Origin: Comamonas sp. SCN 65-56
Lineage (GTDB): Bacteria; Pseudomonadota; Gammaproteobacteria; Burkholderiales; Burkholderiaceae_C
Assembly (NCBI RefSeq): GCF_001724135.1
Contig: NZ_MEDS01000001.1
Coordinates: 186,001 to 250,000, forward strand
Reading direction: 5' to 3'
DNA: 64,000 nt
Part shown: piece by piece, positions 48,262-57,515 of the stretch
Layout of the letters: each line of letters opens with the position of its first letter
How positions within the stretch are numbered: position 1 is the first letter of the stretch
Position numbers and translations under genes: made by a program
The notes under the pieces: generated by a model
The model's input: only the letters and a program-made list of their open reading frames with translations
What the model was told of the DNA's origin: nothing
Database searches by the model: none

Positions 48262-49785
48262 ATGAAAATCCTGAAAAATTTGGTACTTTCTGCGGCGGTT
48301 GCCGTGTTGGCGGTGGCTTGTGGCGGCGGTGGCGGCAGCCCCGGTGAAACACATGCGCCTTACCAGATCACCTTGCGGGCGGAGCGCACGCAGTTGCCGA
48401 TCAACATCAACAATGTCGGTCCGGGCATAGGTGCTTATGCACCCTACACCACAGTCCTTTACGTCAATGCGACGGATGGCGGCAACGCGATCCCGAATGG
48501 TGAAGACGGGGTATTTTCGTGCAACGCGTCCGGCGGTCTGTCTTCGGGGCCGCTGTACTATCTGGATGGAAAAGATGAACACAGCACCGACGTGACGCAG
48601 CCGGACGGCAGCGTGGTCAAGGTGCCCAATGCCTATCGATCGATTACCCTGCCCTCCAACGCGGGCGGTGCATCCTTCCATTTCCATGCGGGCGACAAGA
48701 GCGGCGTAGCGACGATTACCTGCTCGGTGACCGACCCGCGTGACAAGCGCCAGGTGTCGGCGAGCGTTTCCATCACCGTGGGTGCAGCGACACGCAGTCC
48801 GGCTCGAGCCGATGCCTTCACGCAGGTGCCGGGTTACTTGGGGACGCGCAACAATCCCAACCACATTGCTTCCACCGTGGCGATCCAGGCAAGAGTGTGG
48901 GACGATGCCAACCAACCAGTGCCTGATCCCGGTGCGGCCAATGTCCAAGTGCGTATCAAACCCGTGGGCAATCCGGCGGAAGTGGGTGCCACCTTGCTGC
49001 AGGGCGGTGCGGGTGGCAGCAGCGTCATCCAGTTCCCGACCTTGAACGGAATCGCGCAGTTTTCATTGGCGAGTGGCTCGAACAACGGACCGATCATTCT
49101 GGAGGTGACCTCGGATCGGGCAGACAACAATGTGGCCAATGGCATCCAGGACCCAGTGACCTCGTTGATGCAGGTCTACGCGGTCAACGAGCTGGCAACC
49201 GTGCCTTTGGTGATTGCCGAAACTGACCTTGGAACCGCAAATACCGGCGTTGAGTACGTTCGCTCGCTGGTGGCCAGCGGCGGCATGCCGCCTTACACGT
49301 GGGTGGTTGCAGGCTTGCCCAGCGGTTTGACGGCCGATGACACGGGTGTTGTCAGCGGCACGGTGGACGCGCCGCCCGGGAATTACGCGGTCAGGATCAA
49401 GGTGACCGATGCCAATGGGACGACGCAAGAAGCCAGCGCCAAGATCGTTGTCGAGCGCGGTATCGCGCCGGAAGATTTCGTGGTGGCTGGTTGCCCGGCG
49501 TCGCAGGACATCAATACTGCGTGCGCGATTGGCAGCGTTGCGCAAGGGAAAAAGTTCTCCTACGCGTTTACCGCATCCGTTCCAGGTGTCACGTGGTCGT
49601 TTTCCGGTCTGCCGGCGTGGTTGAGTGGCAGCTCCTCTGGTGCAGTGGGCATTGTTTCGGGCACGGCGCCTGCGGATGCTGTTCCGCTCGTACCTCCGTC
49701 AGTCGTAGGCCCCTACAGCTTCTTCGTCACGGCCACTTCAGGGAGCACGTCGGTGACACGGCAAGTGGTCGTCACGGTGAACTGA
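48262..49785 (+). CDS. Putative Ig-fold lipoprotein of unknown function after pilQ
   Basis: A 507-aa protein with a lipoprotein-like signal ([11 protein letters not shown]20, then five Gly). The mature part is rich in Thr, Val, Gly and Asn. At least one cadherin/Ig-type putative repeat is visible ([20 protein letters not shown], followed by [24 protein letters not shown]), and a second, weaker one near [12 protein letters not shown]. Two pairs of cysteines may form disulfides. It starts 20 bp after pilQ and ends at a terminator, so it is transcribed with the pilus genes. A surface or pilus-associated role is inferred only. In many Burkholderiales aroK occupies this position. Confidence 0.85.
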   Translation: MKILKNLVLSAAVAVLAVACGGGGGSPGETHAPYQITLRAERTQLPININNVGPGIGAYAPYTTVLYVNATDGGNAIPNGEDGVFSCNASGGLSSGPLYYLDGKDEHSTDVTQPDGSVVKVPNAYRSITLPSNAGGASFHFHAGDKSGVATITCSVTDPRDKRQVSASVSITVGAATRSPARADAFTQVPGYLGTRNNPNHIASTVAIQARVWDDANQPVPDPGAANVQVRIKPVGNPAEVGATLLQGGAGGSSVIQFPTLNGIAQFSLASGSNNGPIILEVTSDRADNNVANGIQDPVTSLMQVYAVNELATVPLVIAETDLGTANTGVEYVRSLVASGGMPPYTWVVAGLPSGLTADDTGVVSGTVDAPPGNYAVRIKVTDANGTTQEASAKIVVERGIAPEDFVVAGCPASQDINTACAIGSVAQGKKFSYAFTASVPGVTWSFSGLPAWLSGSSSGAVGIVSGTAPADAVPLVPPSVVGPYSFFVTATSGSTSVTRQVVVTVN

Positions 49786-49845
49786 ACCGACTGGCGTAGG
49801 CTGGAGCGGCGCGGCCTCTCCAGGCTGCGCCCATTTCGAGGCTCG

Positions 49846-49876
49846 ATCCCCAGCCACGTGCTGGGGATTCCTTTTT
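49846..49876 (+). terminator. Terminator after the pil operon
   Basis: A perfect 9-bp stem ATCCCCAGC/GCTGGGGAT (49846-49854 with 49860-49868), 5-nt loop, then TCC and five T (49872-49876). Confidence 0.88.
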
Positions 49877-49912
49877 CTGCCGTTGCCAGCAAACAGGAAA
49901 GTGTGGGTGTAT

Positions 49913-51013
49913 ATGGGGATGGAAACTCTGTCCGTATGCCTTGAAGACCGTAGCTATGACATCGTGATTGGGCATTCAGTGTCGGACATGGAGTTGTTGC
50001 GCCAGCGTCTGCCAGACGGGGTCGATACCCTCGTTGTCACCAACGACACGGTGGCTGCGCTGTACGCGAATAGGTGGTGTGCAGAGCTGGCGCCGCACTA
50101 TCAGAAAGTCCATGTGGTGATCTTGCCCGACGGCGAAGCCCACAAAGACTGGCAAACCCTGAACCTGATCTTCGATGCCCTGCTCACCCACGGTTGCGAC
50201 CGCAAGACCGTGCTCTATGCGCTGGGCGGCGGCGTGGTCGGCGACATGACGGGCTTTGCCGCTGCCTGCTACATGCGCGGCGTGCCTTTCGTGCAGGTGC
50301 CCACCACGCTGCTCGCGCAGGTGGATTCCAGCGTGGGCGGCAAGACGGCGATCAACCATCCGCTGGGCAAGAACATGATCGGCGCGTTTTATCAGCCCAA
50401 GCTGGTGATCTGCGACCTTTCCACGCTCGATACGCTGCCCGAGCGCGAGTTGTCGGCAGGCCTCGCCGAGGTGATCAAGTACGGGCCGATCGCCGACATG
50501 GCGTTTTTCGCATGGCTGGAGGCTCAGATGGACGCGGTGCGCGCGCGCGACAAGGAGACGCTGGCCTACGTGGTCAGGCGCTGCTGCGAGATCAAGGCCG
50601 AGGTGGTGGGGCAGGACGAGCGTGAATCGGGGCTGCGTGCCATTCTGAATTTCGGCCACACCTTTGGTCATGCGATCGAGACTGGCATGGGCTATGGCGT
50701 CTGGCTGCATGGCGAGGGCGTGGCGGCGGGCATGGTGATGGCGGCGGAGCTCTCGCGGCGTCTGGGGTTGGTGGATGCGGCTTTCGTGGCGCGCCTGCGC
50801 GCGCTGATCGAGCGCGCCGGCCTGCCCACGCGCGGGCCGGTGCTCGACGCGCGCGACAACGCCGGGCATTACCTGGAGCACATGCGCGTGGACAAGAAGG
50901 CGGAGGCGGGCGAAATCCGCTTTGTGCTTATTGATGGGCCGGGCCGCGCTGTGGTGCGCGCCGCGCCGGATGCGCTGGTGCGTGAGGTCATTGACGCGTG
51001 CTGCAGCGACTGA
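49913..51013 (+). CDS. aroB: 3-dehydroquinate synthase
   Basis: A 366-aa NAD- and metal-dependent enzyme of the shikimate pathway. [14 protein letters not shown] (NAD loop), [21 protein letters not shown] (active site, in two parts), GLAEVIKYG, and the metal His region [11 protein letters not shown] with LHGEGVA are present. Start 49913 is one of several possible (GTG 49907, ATG 49919); none has an ideal Shine-Dalgarno sequence. It begins after the pil terminator. Shikimate kinase, the usual neighbour, is not in this window. Confidence 0.96.
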   Translation: MGMETLSVCLEDRSYDIVIGHSVSDMELLRQRLPDGVDTLVVTNDTVAALYANRWCAELAPHYQKVHVVILPDGEAHKDWQTLNLIFDALLTHGCDRKTVLYALGGGVVGDMTGFAAACYMRGVPFVQVPTTLLAQVDSSVGGKTAINHPLGKNMIGAFYQPKLVICDLSTLDTLPERELSAGLAEVIKYGPIADMAFFAWLEAQMDAVRARDKETLAYVVRRCCEIKAEVVGQDERESGLRAILNFGHTFGHAIETGMGYGVWLHGEGVAAGMVMAAELSRRLGLVDAAFVARLRALIERAGLPTRGPVLDARDNAGHYLEHMRVDKKAEAGEIRFVLIDGPGRAVVRAAPDALVREVIDACCSD

Positions 51014-51070
51014 AACTATCAACAAGATAGCTTTCAGCGCTTGCCAGTAGTGCGTCAGAGCCTGTTTTCA
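51013..51070 (+). repeat. Dispersed palindromic repeat, copy E (aroB-dgt spacer)
   Basis: AAGATAGCTTTC, AGCGCTTG, AGTGCGTCAGAGCCTGTTTTCATG. It spans from the aroB stop to the dgt start codon, and its conserved end supplies the ATG context. Confidence 0.75.
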
Positions 51071-52227
51071 TGATGATTTTTGAACTTGCGCCCTATGCCT
51101 GCCATCCCGAGCGCACACGGGGCAGGCGTCATCCGGTCGCGCCGGATGCCACGCGCAGCGAGTACCAGCGCGACCGCGACCGCATCGTGCATTCGTCGGC
51201 GTTCCGGCGGCTGGAATACAAGACACAGGTGTTCGTGAACCATGAGGGCGACCTGTTTCGCACGCGACTCACGCATTCGCTGGAGGTGGCGCAACTCGGG
51301 CGCTCGATTGCGCGCTCGCTGCGGCTGGATGAAGACCTGGTGGAGGCGATCTGCCTGGCGCACGACCTGGGCCACACGCCGTTTGGCCATGCGGGGCAGG
51401 AGGCGCTCAACGGCTGCATGCGCGAATGGGGTGGGTTTGAGCACAACTTGCAGAGCCTGCGCGTGGTGGACGCGCTGGAAGAGCGCTACCCGGCGTACGA
51501 CGGCTTGAATCTGACCTTTGAGGCGCGCGAGGGCATTCTCAAGCACTGCTCGCGCCGCAATGCTGAATCGATAGAGGCGCGTGAGCCCGGCGGTGTGGCG
51601 TCGCGCTTTCTGCATGGCGGACAGCCCAGCCTGGAGGCGCAGCTGTGCAACCTGGTCGACGCAATTGCCTACTGCGCGCACGATGTGGACGATGGCGTGC
51701 GCTCCGGCCTGATCACGCTGGCGCAACTGCAGCAGGTGCCCTTGGTGCAACAATGCATGGCGCAGGTGCTCGCGCAGTACCCGCAACTCGATGAGCGGCG
51801 CCTGCGCCACGAGACGATACGGCGCCTGCTGAGCAGCCAGGTCTATGACGTGATCGCGACGACGCGGGCGGCGCTGGATGCGGCGCAACCGGTGGATGTA
51901 CGGGCGGTGCGGCAGATGCCCCGGCTGGTGGCGTTTTCCGCGGGAATGCAGGCGTGCATGGCCGAGTTGCGTGATTTTCTCTTCGGTCAGCTCTATCGCC
52001 ACCCGCAGGTGGTGCAGACCATGGCGGCGGCGCAGCAGGTGGTGCGCGAGCTGTTTGGCATGTACCAATCCGATGCCGGGCAGATGCCCGCGGCGCAGGC
52101 GATGAAGGCGGCTGCGGCAGGGCCGGCGCAGCGCGCACGTGCGGTGGCGGATTTCATTGCCGGCATGACGGACCGCTACGCACTGCGCGAGCACGAACGC
52201 CTGACCGGGCGCAGACTGCTGGCATGA
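51070..52227 (+). CDS. dgt: Deoxyguanosinetriphosphate triphosphohydrolase-like protein
   Basis: A 385-aa HD-domain hydrolase of the dNTP triphosphohydrolase family. Early motif DRDRIVHSSAFRRLEYKTQVF, RTRLTHSLEVAQLGR, and the HD motif LAHDLGHTPFGHAGQ supply the metal ligands. ATG 51070 or 51073 are both possible. It follows aroB as is usual in Burkholderiales and overlaps the MFS gene by ATGA. Confidence 0.93.
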   Translation: MMIFELAPYACHPERTRGRRHPVAPDATRSEYQRDRDRIVHSSAFRRLEYKTQVFVNHEGDLFRTRLTHSLEVAQLGRSIARSLRLDEDLVEAICLAHDLGHTPFGHAGQEALNGCMREWGGFEHNLQSLRVVDALEERYPAYDGLNLTFEAREGILKHCSRRNAESIEAREPGGVASRFLHGGQPSLEAQLCNLVDAIAYCAHDVDDGVRSGLITLAQLQQVPLVQQCMAQVLAQYPQLDERRLRHETIRRLLSSQVYDVIATTRAALDAAQPVDVRAVRQMPRLVAFSAGMQACMAELRDFLFGQLYRHPQVVQTMAAAQQVVRELFGMYQSDAGQMPAAQAMKAAAAGPAQRARAVADFIAGMTDRYALREHERLTGRRLLA

Positions 52228-53423
52228 ATCCGCGCGCTGATCCGGGCATCCGCATTGCGCTGATCGTCGTTTTGGCGGGAGTAGCGGCGGCGCTGCACAT
52301 CGCCAAGCTGCCGCCGGCGGTGCCGGTGCTGCAGCGCGAACTGGGCATCACGCTGGTACAGGCAGGTTTTTTGCTGTCGCTGGTGCAGCTGGCATCGATG
52401 GGCCTGGGCATCGTCGCCGGGCTCACGGGCGATGGCATAGGGCTCAAGCGCAGCATGCTGATCGGGCTGGCGCTGCTCACGCTGGCGGGTTTTGTCGGCG
52501 GTTTTGCGCACACCGTGGGCGCATTGCTGGTGTTGCGCGCGGTGGAGGGCCTGGGTTTTCTCATGACCACGGTGCCCGCACCCAGCCTGATTGCGCGCAG
52601 CGTCAAATCGATGCAACGCACGCGCATGCTGGGCGTCTGGGGCAGCTTCATGCCGTTTGGCACGGCGCTGGCGCTGCTGGCCGGGCCGGGCATCATGGGC
52701 CTGATAGCCTGGAATGGCTGGTGGTGGCTGATTGCATCGGTCTCGCTGGCGATGTTCTTTTGGCTCGCGCGCAGCGTGCCGCATGACCCGCCGCATTTCG
52801 CCGCTGGCGGCCAGGCGTGGCGCTCGCGCCTCACGCAGACGCTCGCTGCCCGCGGGCCCTGGCTGGCAGCCCTGACCTTTGCCGTGTATTCGGCGCAGTG
52901 GCTCTCGGTCATCGGCTTTTTGCCAGCGCTCTACCAGGCCTCGGGCTGGACGGGCACGCTGGGCGCCGTGCTCACGGCGGGCGTGGCAGGCGTCAACATG
53001 ATCGGCAATATTCTGGCCGGACGCCTGCTGGCGCGCGGCGTGGCGCCGCGGCTGGTACTTTGGGGCGCGTTTGGCGCGATGGCGCTGGGCGCCTTTCTGG
53101 CATTTGCCAGCGTGACGGAGCAGGCGCCGGTGCTGCGCTATGGCGGGGCGCTGCTGTTCTCCGCCCTGGGCGGCATGATTCCCGGCGGGCTGTTCGGCCT
53201 GGCACCGCGCCTGGCGCCGAGCGATCAGACGATCTCCACCACCATGGGCTGGATACTGCAGTGGTCTGCCATCGGTCAGTTCATCGGCCCGCCGGTGGTC
53301 GCCTGGGTGGCAAGCCAGGTTGGCAACTGGCAGTGGACCTGGGTGATTCTGGGCGGATGCAGCCTGTGCGGCATGGTGTTGGCGTGGGCAATCGAGCGGC
53401 ATCTCAAGCGGGTTGCGGTTTAA
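52224..53423 (+). CDS. MFS transporter, CynX/NimT-like
   Basis: A 399-aa inner-membrane transporter with about twelve hydrophobic segments. The loop after TM2 (GLTGDGIGLKRSMLIG) fits the MFS A-motif. The second half begins near residue 210. The substrate cannot be told. It overlaps the dgt stop by 4 bp and is followed 6 bp later by the DUF1415 gene, so all are likely one transcript. Confidence 0.9.
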   Translation: MNPRADPGIRIALIVVLAGVAAALHIAKLPPAVPVLQRELGITLVQAGFLLSLVQLASMGLGIVAGLTGDGIGLKRSMLIGLALLTLAGFVGGFAHTVGALLVLRAVEGLGFLMTTVPAPSLIARSVKSMQRTRMLGVWGSFMPFGTALALLAGPGIMGLIAWNGWWWLIASVSLAMFFWLARSVPHDPPHFAAGGQAWRSRLTQTLAARGPWLAALTFAVYSAQWLSVIGFLPALYQASGWTGTLGAVLTAGVAGVNMIGNILAGRLLARGVAPRLVLWGAFGAMALGAFLAFASVTEQAPVLRYGGALLFSALGGMIPGGLFGLAPRLAPSDQTISTTMGWILQWSAIGQFIGPPVVAWVASQVGNWQWTWVILGGCSLCGMVLAWAIERHLKRVAV

Positions 53424-53429
53424 TTCGGC

Positions 53430-54020
53430 ATGGATCCAACGCTTGAAGACACCGTCATTGCCGATACCCGCCGCTGGCTGGAGCGCGCGGTGATTGGCCT
53501 CAACCTGTGCCCGTTCGCCAAGGGCGTGGAGGCAAAAGGGCAGATCCATTTTGCCGTCAGCCGCGCACAGGATGAGCGCGGCGTGCTCTCGGATTTGCAG
53601 CGCGAGCTGCAAGCGTTGGCAGAGGCCAATCCGGAGCAGCGCGACACCACCTTGCTGATGCTGCCGTTCGCCTTCCAGGATTTCCTCGCGTTCAATGATT
53701 TCCTTGAACTGGCCGACGACCTTGTGGAGACCATGGACCTGGCGGGCATTCTGCAAGTGGCGCCATTTCATCCGCGCTTTCAGTTCGCCGGCACCGCGCC
53801 CCAGGATGCGAGCAACAACACCAACCGCGCACCCTATCCCACGCTGCACCTGCTCCGCGAAGCAAGCATCGACCGCGCGGTGGAGCAGTTCCCCGAGGCC
53901 GAGACCATCTTTGAACGCAACATCGAGGTGGTCGAGACGCTGGGTGCCGAGGGCTGGGCGGCGCTGGATGTCGGCGCGCGCTGCCCTGTGCATCCGACGG
54001 ACCCGCAGGAGCCGCAATGA
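53430..54020 (+). CDS. DUF1415-family protein
   Basis: A 196-aa soluble protein. The N-terminal WLERAVIGLNLCPFAKGVEA and the later FHPRFQFAGTAPQDASNNTNRAPYPTLHLLRE (given here in overlapping parts: FHPRFQFAGT; DASNNTNRAPYPTLHLLRE) are the signatures of DUF1415. Function is unknown. It overlaps the methyltransferase gene by 4 bp. Confidence 0.9.
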   Translation: MDPTLEDTVIADTRRWLERAVIGLNLCPFAKGVEAKGQIHFAVSRAQDERGVLSDLQRELQALAEANPEQRDTTLLMLPFAFQDFLAFNDFLELADDLVETMDLAGILQVAPFHPRFQFAGTAPQDASNNTNRAPYPTLHLLREASIDRAVEQFPEAETIFERNIEVVETLGAEGWAALDVGARCPVHPTDPQEPQ

Positions 54021-54889
54021 CGCAGCGGCGTGCGGGGGCAGGGCAGGACGCGGCCCGCGCAGCAGTGCTGGCCGAGCTGCGCCCGGGGCAGTCCGTGGCC
54101 TTGCTGCAGGAACTGCACATCCTCACACGCGACGGCCTGATGAACCAGGATTCGCGGCGCAAGCTCAAGCAGGTCTACCACCTCTACCAGTTCATCGAGC
54201 CTTTGCTGCAGGAGTTGGCGCGGGACGGGCACGCACCGCTGCTGGCCGACCACGGCGCGGGCAAGTCGTATCTGGGCTTCATCCTCTATGACCTGTTCTT
54301 CAAGCCACTGGGGCGTGGCGAGGTCACAGGCATCGAGTGGCGCGCCGAGCTGGTACAGCGCTCGCGCGAGCTGGCGGCGCGCCTGGGCTTTGCGCGCATG
54401 CGTTTTCTGGACATGGCGGTGGCCGATGCCGCCGCGCAGGCCGATCTGCCCGAGCGCTTTGACCTCGTGACCGCGCTGCACGCCTGCGATACGGCGACGG
54501 ACGACGCGATCACCTTTGGCCTGGCCAAGCAGGCGCAGGCCATGGTGCTGGTGCCCTGCTGCCAGGCCGAGGTGGCGCGAGGGCTGCGGCAGAACAAGGC
54601 CTTCAATCTGGCGCGCACGCCGCTGGCCGAGCTCTGGCGTCACCCCATCCACACGCGTGAGATCGGCAGCCAGATCACCAACGTGCTGCGCTGCCTGCGC
54701 CTGGAGGCCAGTGGCTACCAGGTGACGGTGACCGAACTGGTGGGCTGGGAGCACAGCCTGAAGAACGAGCTCATCATCGCGCGCTTCACCGGGCAGAAGA
54801 AGCGCAGCGCACGCGAGCGCTTGACGGCCATCCTCGATGAGTTCGGCCTGCGCCAGACGCTCGGCGCACGTTTCGGCCTTGACGCCTAA
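54017..54889 (+). CDS. SAM-dependent methyltransferase-like protein
   Basis: A 290-aa protein resembling class I methyltransferases. LLADHGAGKSYLGFILYD is a likely motif I (DxGxGxG variant with Ala), IEWRAELVQRS motif II, and DLVTALHACDTATDDAI motif IV. A CC pair in VLVPCCQAEV is notable and occurs in related domains. The target is unknown. It converges on the TonB receptor gene with a 4-bp overlap of stops. Confidence 0.8.
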   Translation: MTQRRAGAGQDAARAAVLAELRPGQSVALLQELHILTRDGLMNQDSRRKLKQVYHLYQFIEPLLQELARDGHAPLLADHGAGKSYLGFILYDLFFKPLGRGEVTGIEWRAELVQRSRELAARLGFARMRFLDMAVADAAAQADLPERFDLVTALHACDTATDDAITFGLAKQAQAMVLVPCCQAEVARGLRQNKAFNLARTPLAELWRHPIHTREIGSQITNVLRCLRLEASGYQVTVTELVGWEHSLKNELIIARFTGQKKRSARERLTAILDEFGLRQTLGARFGLDA

Positions 54890-56943
54890 AACGACACCCG
54901 CAGACCAATGGCGATATTGCGCCCCATGAGCGGCGCGGCGGTCTTGATGTAAGAGGTGTGGGCGTAGGCCAGGCGGTTGGTGAGGTTGCTCGCGCGCACG
55001 TAGAACTGCCAGGGCGTGCCATCGGCCCACTGGCTGTTGTAGGTGGCGCCCAGGCTGAGCATGCCGTAGCCCGGGGTGGAGGTTTCAAACTCTGCGATGC
55101 GGTTCTGGCGCATCACTTGCACCCATTCAATCTGGCCGTCCCAGCGCTGCCAGGCGGCGTCCAGCCGCAGGCCGGCGCGCGCGGCGGGAATGCGCGGCAG
55201 CTGTCCGCCGGTGCTCAGGCGTGCGTGCACCAGATCGCCGAACAACGTCACGCCCAGGTGGCGCGTCAGGCGTTGGCGCAGCTGCGCTTCCAGGCCGCGG
55301 AAGGTGGCGTCCTGCTGGCTGTACTGCAGCAGCTGCAAACCATTGAGCTCATCGAGCGTGCGGCCATAGATGTAGTTCTTCACGCGGTTGTGGAACACGC
55401 TTGCGCTGAACGTCGTGTCGCCCGCGGTCTTGCGCAGCGCCAGGTCGATGGATTGCGCCGTCTCGGGGCTCAGGTTGGGGTTGCCGCGCTCGAAGGTGCT
55501 GGTGGCCAGGTGCAGGCCGTTGGCGTAGAGCTCCTCGGCCGTGGGCATGCGCCGCGCGTGGGTGAGCGAGGTCGAGAGCTGGTAGCCGGGCGTGAACTTC
55601 CACACCGCGGCGAGCGATGCGGAGCTGCCGTGGTGCCGACGGGTGAGGCCTGCATCCAGCGCATCCACGCTTTGGTGCTCCTGGCGCAGCGCACCTTCGA
55701 CGCGCCATTGCTGCCACTCGAACTGCTGCAGCACGAACGCGCTGGTGCGCCGCGTGGTGGTGGGTTGCACATAGGCCTCTTCGCCCAAGGCGCTGAAGCG
55801 ACGCTCGCTGGTCTGCAGCCCGAACACGCCGCGCCAGCCGCCGATCGACTCTTGTTGCAGTTCTATGCGCAGGTTGCGCGCCTGGTTGCGAAAGGTGGTG
55901 GCGATGCTGCCGTCCTCCACCTCGTCGTGGCGGTAGCCGGTCACGCCGGCGCGCAGGCGCATGGCGGCAATGCCGGCAAAGGGCTGGCGCAGCTCGCCGC
56001 GCAGATCCCAGCGCTTGCTGCGCAGGTTCACCACCGGTATGTCGCCGGGGGCGTGCGCGTCATCGCTGCCGTGGCCATGTCCGTCGTGACCGCCGCAGTG
56101 CAGGTGGTCGCCATGGGTATGGCAGTCCTCGTCGGTGTGGTTGTGCCCGGGCAGGCCGTAGCGCGCGGTCTGTCGCGTGTACGCCAGGCCCAGGGTGCCA
56201 CGGTCGGTGATCCACGACAGGCCCAGGCTTGCGTTATCGGTGTGGTTGAAGCTGCCGGGTACGGCGGCACCACCGCCCCAGCCGCTGCCGACGCGGTAGT
56301 CGCCCGCAGCGCGCGCCAGGCCTTGCACATGCACGGCGAGTTGACCCGCGCCGCCGGTGAGCTCGAAGGCGCCGGTTGTTTCGCGCGCCGCCGTAGTGCC
56401 GCGCAGCTCGGCGCTGCCCGCGATGCCGTTTTCGGGGATGGCCGTCGGGATCTTGTTGTCAAGCACATTGACCACGCCGCCGATGGCGCCACCGCCGTGG
56501 ATCAGCGCCGAGGGGCCGCGCAGCACCACGATCTGGCGCGCCAGCAGGGGCTCGACGACGACCGCGTGGTCCGGGCTGACGGAAGAGGCGTCCTGCACTT
56601 CAGAGCCGTCGGTGAGAATCTGCACGCGCGGCCCGTCCATGCCGCGGATCACCGGGCGGCTGGCTCCGGCGCCGAAGTGCGTGGCCTGGATGCCGGGTTC
56701 GCTGTCAAGCGTGTCGCCCAGCGTGGCTGCACGTCGGCGCACGAGTTCACCGCCCTCGAGCACGATCACGGGCGTGGCCATGTCGCCGCTGGCCTGCTCC
56801 AGACCGCTGGCCGAGACAGTGACAGAGGGCAGGGCTGCGGGTGCTGCATCCTGGGCCTGCGCAGGGTGCAGGCTGCTGCCAAGCAGCGTGGTGACAAGCA
56901 GGGCAAGGCGCACCTGCGAGGGAGGGAGAAAGGGGTAGCGCAT
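54886..56943 (-). CDS. TonB-dependent outer-membrane receptor, probable zinc receptor (ZnuD-like)
   Basis: A 685-aa receptor from ATG 56943, which follows AGGA. Signal peptide about 1-30 (ends AQA-Q). Plug domain about 40-165 (PVIRGMDGPRVQIL; ALIHGGGAIGGVVNVLDNKIP). The beta barrel ends with the aromatic signature GLRVSF. An extracellular loop at 267-297 holds ten His and two Cys (GHNHTDEDCHTHGDH and HCGGHDGHGHG), a hallmark of zinc receptors such as ZnuD. The upstream small membrane protein gene is on the same strand. No Zur box was recognised. Confidence 0.9.
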   Translation of the reverse strand: MRYPFLPPSQVRLALLVTTLLGSSLHPAQAQDAAPAALPSVTVSASGLEQASGDMATPVIVLEGGELVRRRAATLGDTLDSEPGIQATHFGAGASRPVIRGMDGPRVQILTDGSEVQDASSVSPDHAVVVEPLLARQIVVLRGPSALIHGGGAIGGVVNVLDNKIPTAIPENGIAGSAELRGTTAARETTGAFELTGGAGQLAVHVQGLARAAGDYRVGSGWGGGAAVPGSFNHTDNASLGLSWITDRGTLGLAYTRQTARYGLPGHNHTDEDCHTHGDHLHCGGHDGHGHGSDDAHAPGDIPVVNLRSKRWDLRGELRQPFAGIAAMRLRAGVTGYRHDEVEDGSIATTFRNQARNLRIELQQESIGGWRGVFGLQTSERRFSALGEEAYVQPTTTRRTSAFVLQQFEWQQWRVEGALRQEHQSVDALDAGLTRRHHGSSASLAAVWKFTPGYQLSTSLTHARRMPTAEELYANGLHLATSTFERGNPNLSPETAQSIDLALRKTAGDTTFSASVFHNRVKNYIYGRTLDELNGLQLLQYSQQDATFRGLEAQLRQRLTRHLGVTLFGDLVHARLSTGGQLPRIPAARAGLRLDAAWQRWDGQIEWVQVMRQNRIAEFETSTPGYGMLSLGATYNSQWADGTPWQFYVRASNLTNRLAYAHTSYIKTAAPLMGRNIAIGLRVSF

Positions 56944-57015
56944 GAAAACATTCCTGAAATGGCCGTGCCGCCGCTGCAGGCGGCGGTCCGCTCTGAAAGC
57001 AAAGGGTTCAAAGCA

Positions 57016-57064
57016 AAAACGGCTGTAGCGCTTGATAGGACAAGCGCTGTCAGCTATCAAAACA
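57016..57064 (-). repeat. Dispersed palindromic repeat, copy F (upstream of the receptor gene)
   Basis: On the minus strand TTTTGATAGCTGACAGCGCTTG, then CAAGCGCTACAGCC. The core AGCGCTTG/CAAGCGCT (57027-57034 with 57041-57048) is a perfect 8-bp stem. It lies between the small membrane protein gene and the receptor gene. Confidence 0.75.
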
Positions 57065-57070
57065 GGGGAT

Positions 57071-57433
57071 TCAGGCTTGGGGAGGGGCGCGCGCCAGGAA
57101 TGGCAGTGCCGCGTGTGCGCGTGGCGTCTGCGCCGCAGGCTCCGACGGGCACGCAGGCACTGCGTGCGTGAGAGGTGGGATCCACGCCGTCGCAGGCGCG
57201 CCACCGTGGATGAGCTGGTCAAGCAGTTGGCATTCCGCTGCGTCGTGACCAAGGAAGAGTGCGCTCAGCCCCTTTGCAACCACCTGGGGTGCGGCGGTGC
57301 TGACCGCCGTGGGCAGGTGCAGCATGCGGTGCATGCCAACCAGCGCGGGGGCGAGCACCAGCGCGAGCGCCAGCGTCCACAGCACAAGGCGACGGGACGG
57401 GCTGGGGCGGCTCGGTGGAGGTGGCAAGCGCAT
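57071..57433 (-). CDS. Small His/Cys-containing membrane protein upstream of the TonB receptor
   Basis: A 120-aa protein from ATG 57433. A basic N-terminus precedes one TM (about 15-34). A conserved-looking LGHDAAECQLLDQLIHG block (61-77) follows, and the tail ends ARAPPQA. I recall proteins with an H-x-x-x-x-C-x-x-x-D block and an ARGPP-like tail next to zinc or copper TonB receptors in Burkholderiales (DUF2946-like). A role in metal handling is inferred. Good codon bias supports it being real. Confidence 0.7.
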   Translation of the reverse strand: MRLPPPPSRPSPSRRLVLWTLALALVLAPALVGMHRMLHLPTAVSTAAPQVVAKGLSALFLGHDAAECQLLDQLIHGGAPATAWIPPLTHAVPACPSEPAAQTPRAHAALPFLARAPPQA

Positions 57434-57515
57434 GGCGATCCCCGGATCGTAGTGCAAGGCTGATCAATGGGACAATACAAAGCTTTGCTGCATACCCATT
57501 CGAGGATCCAAGACC

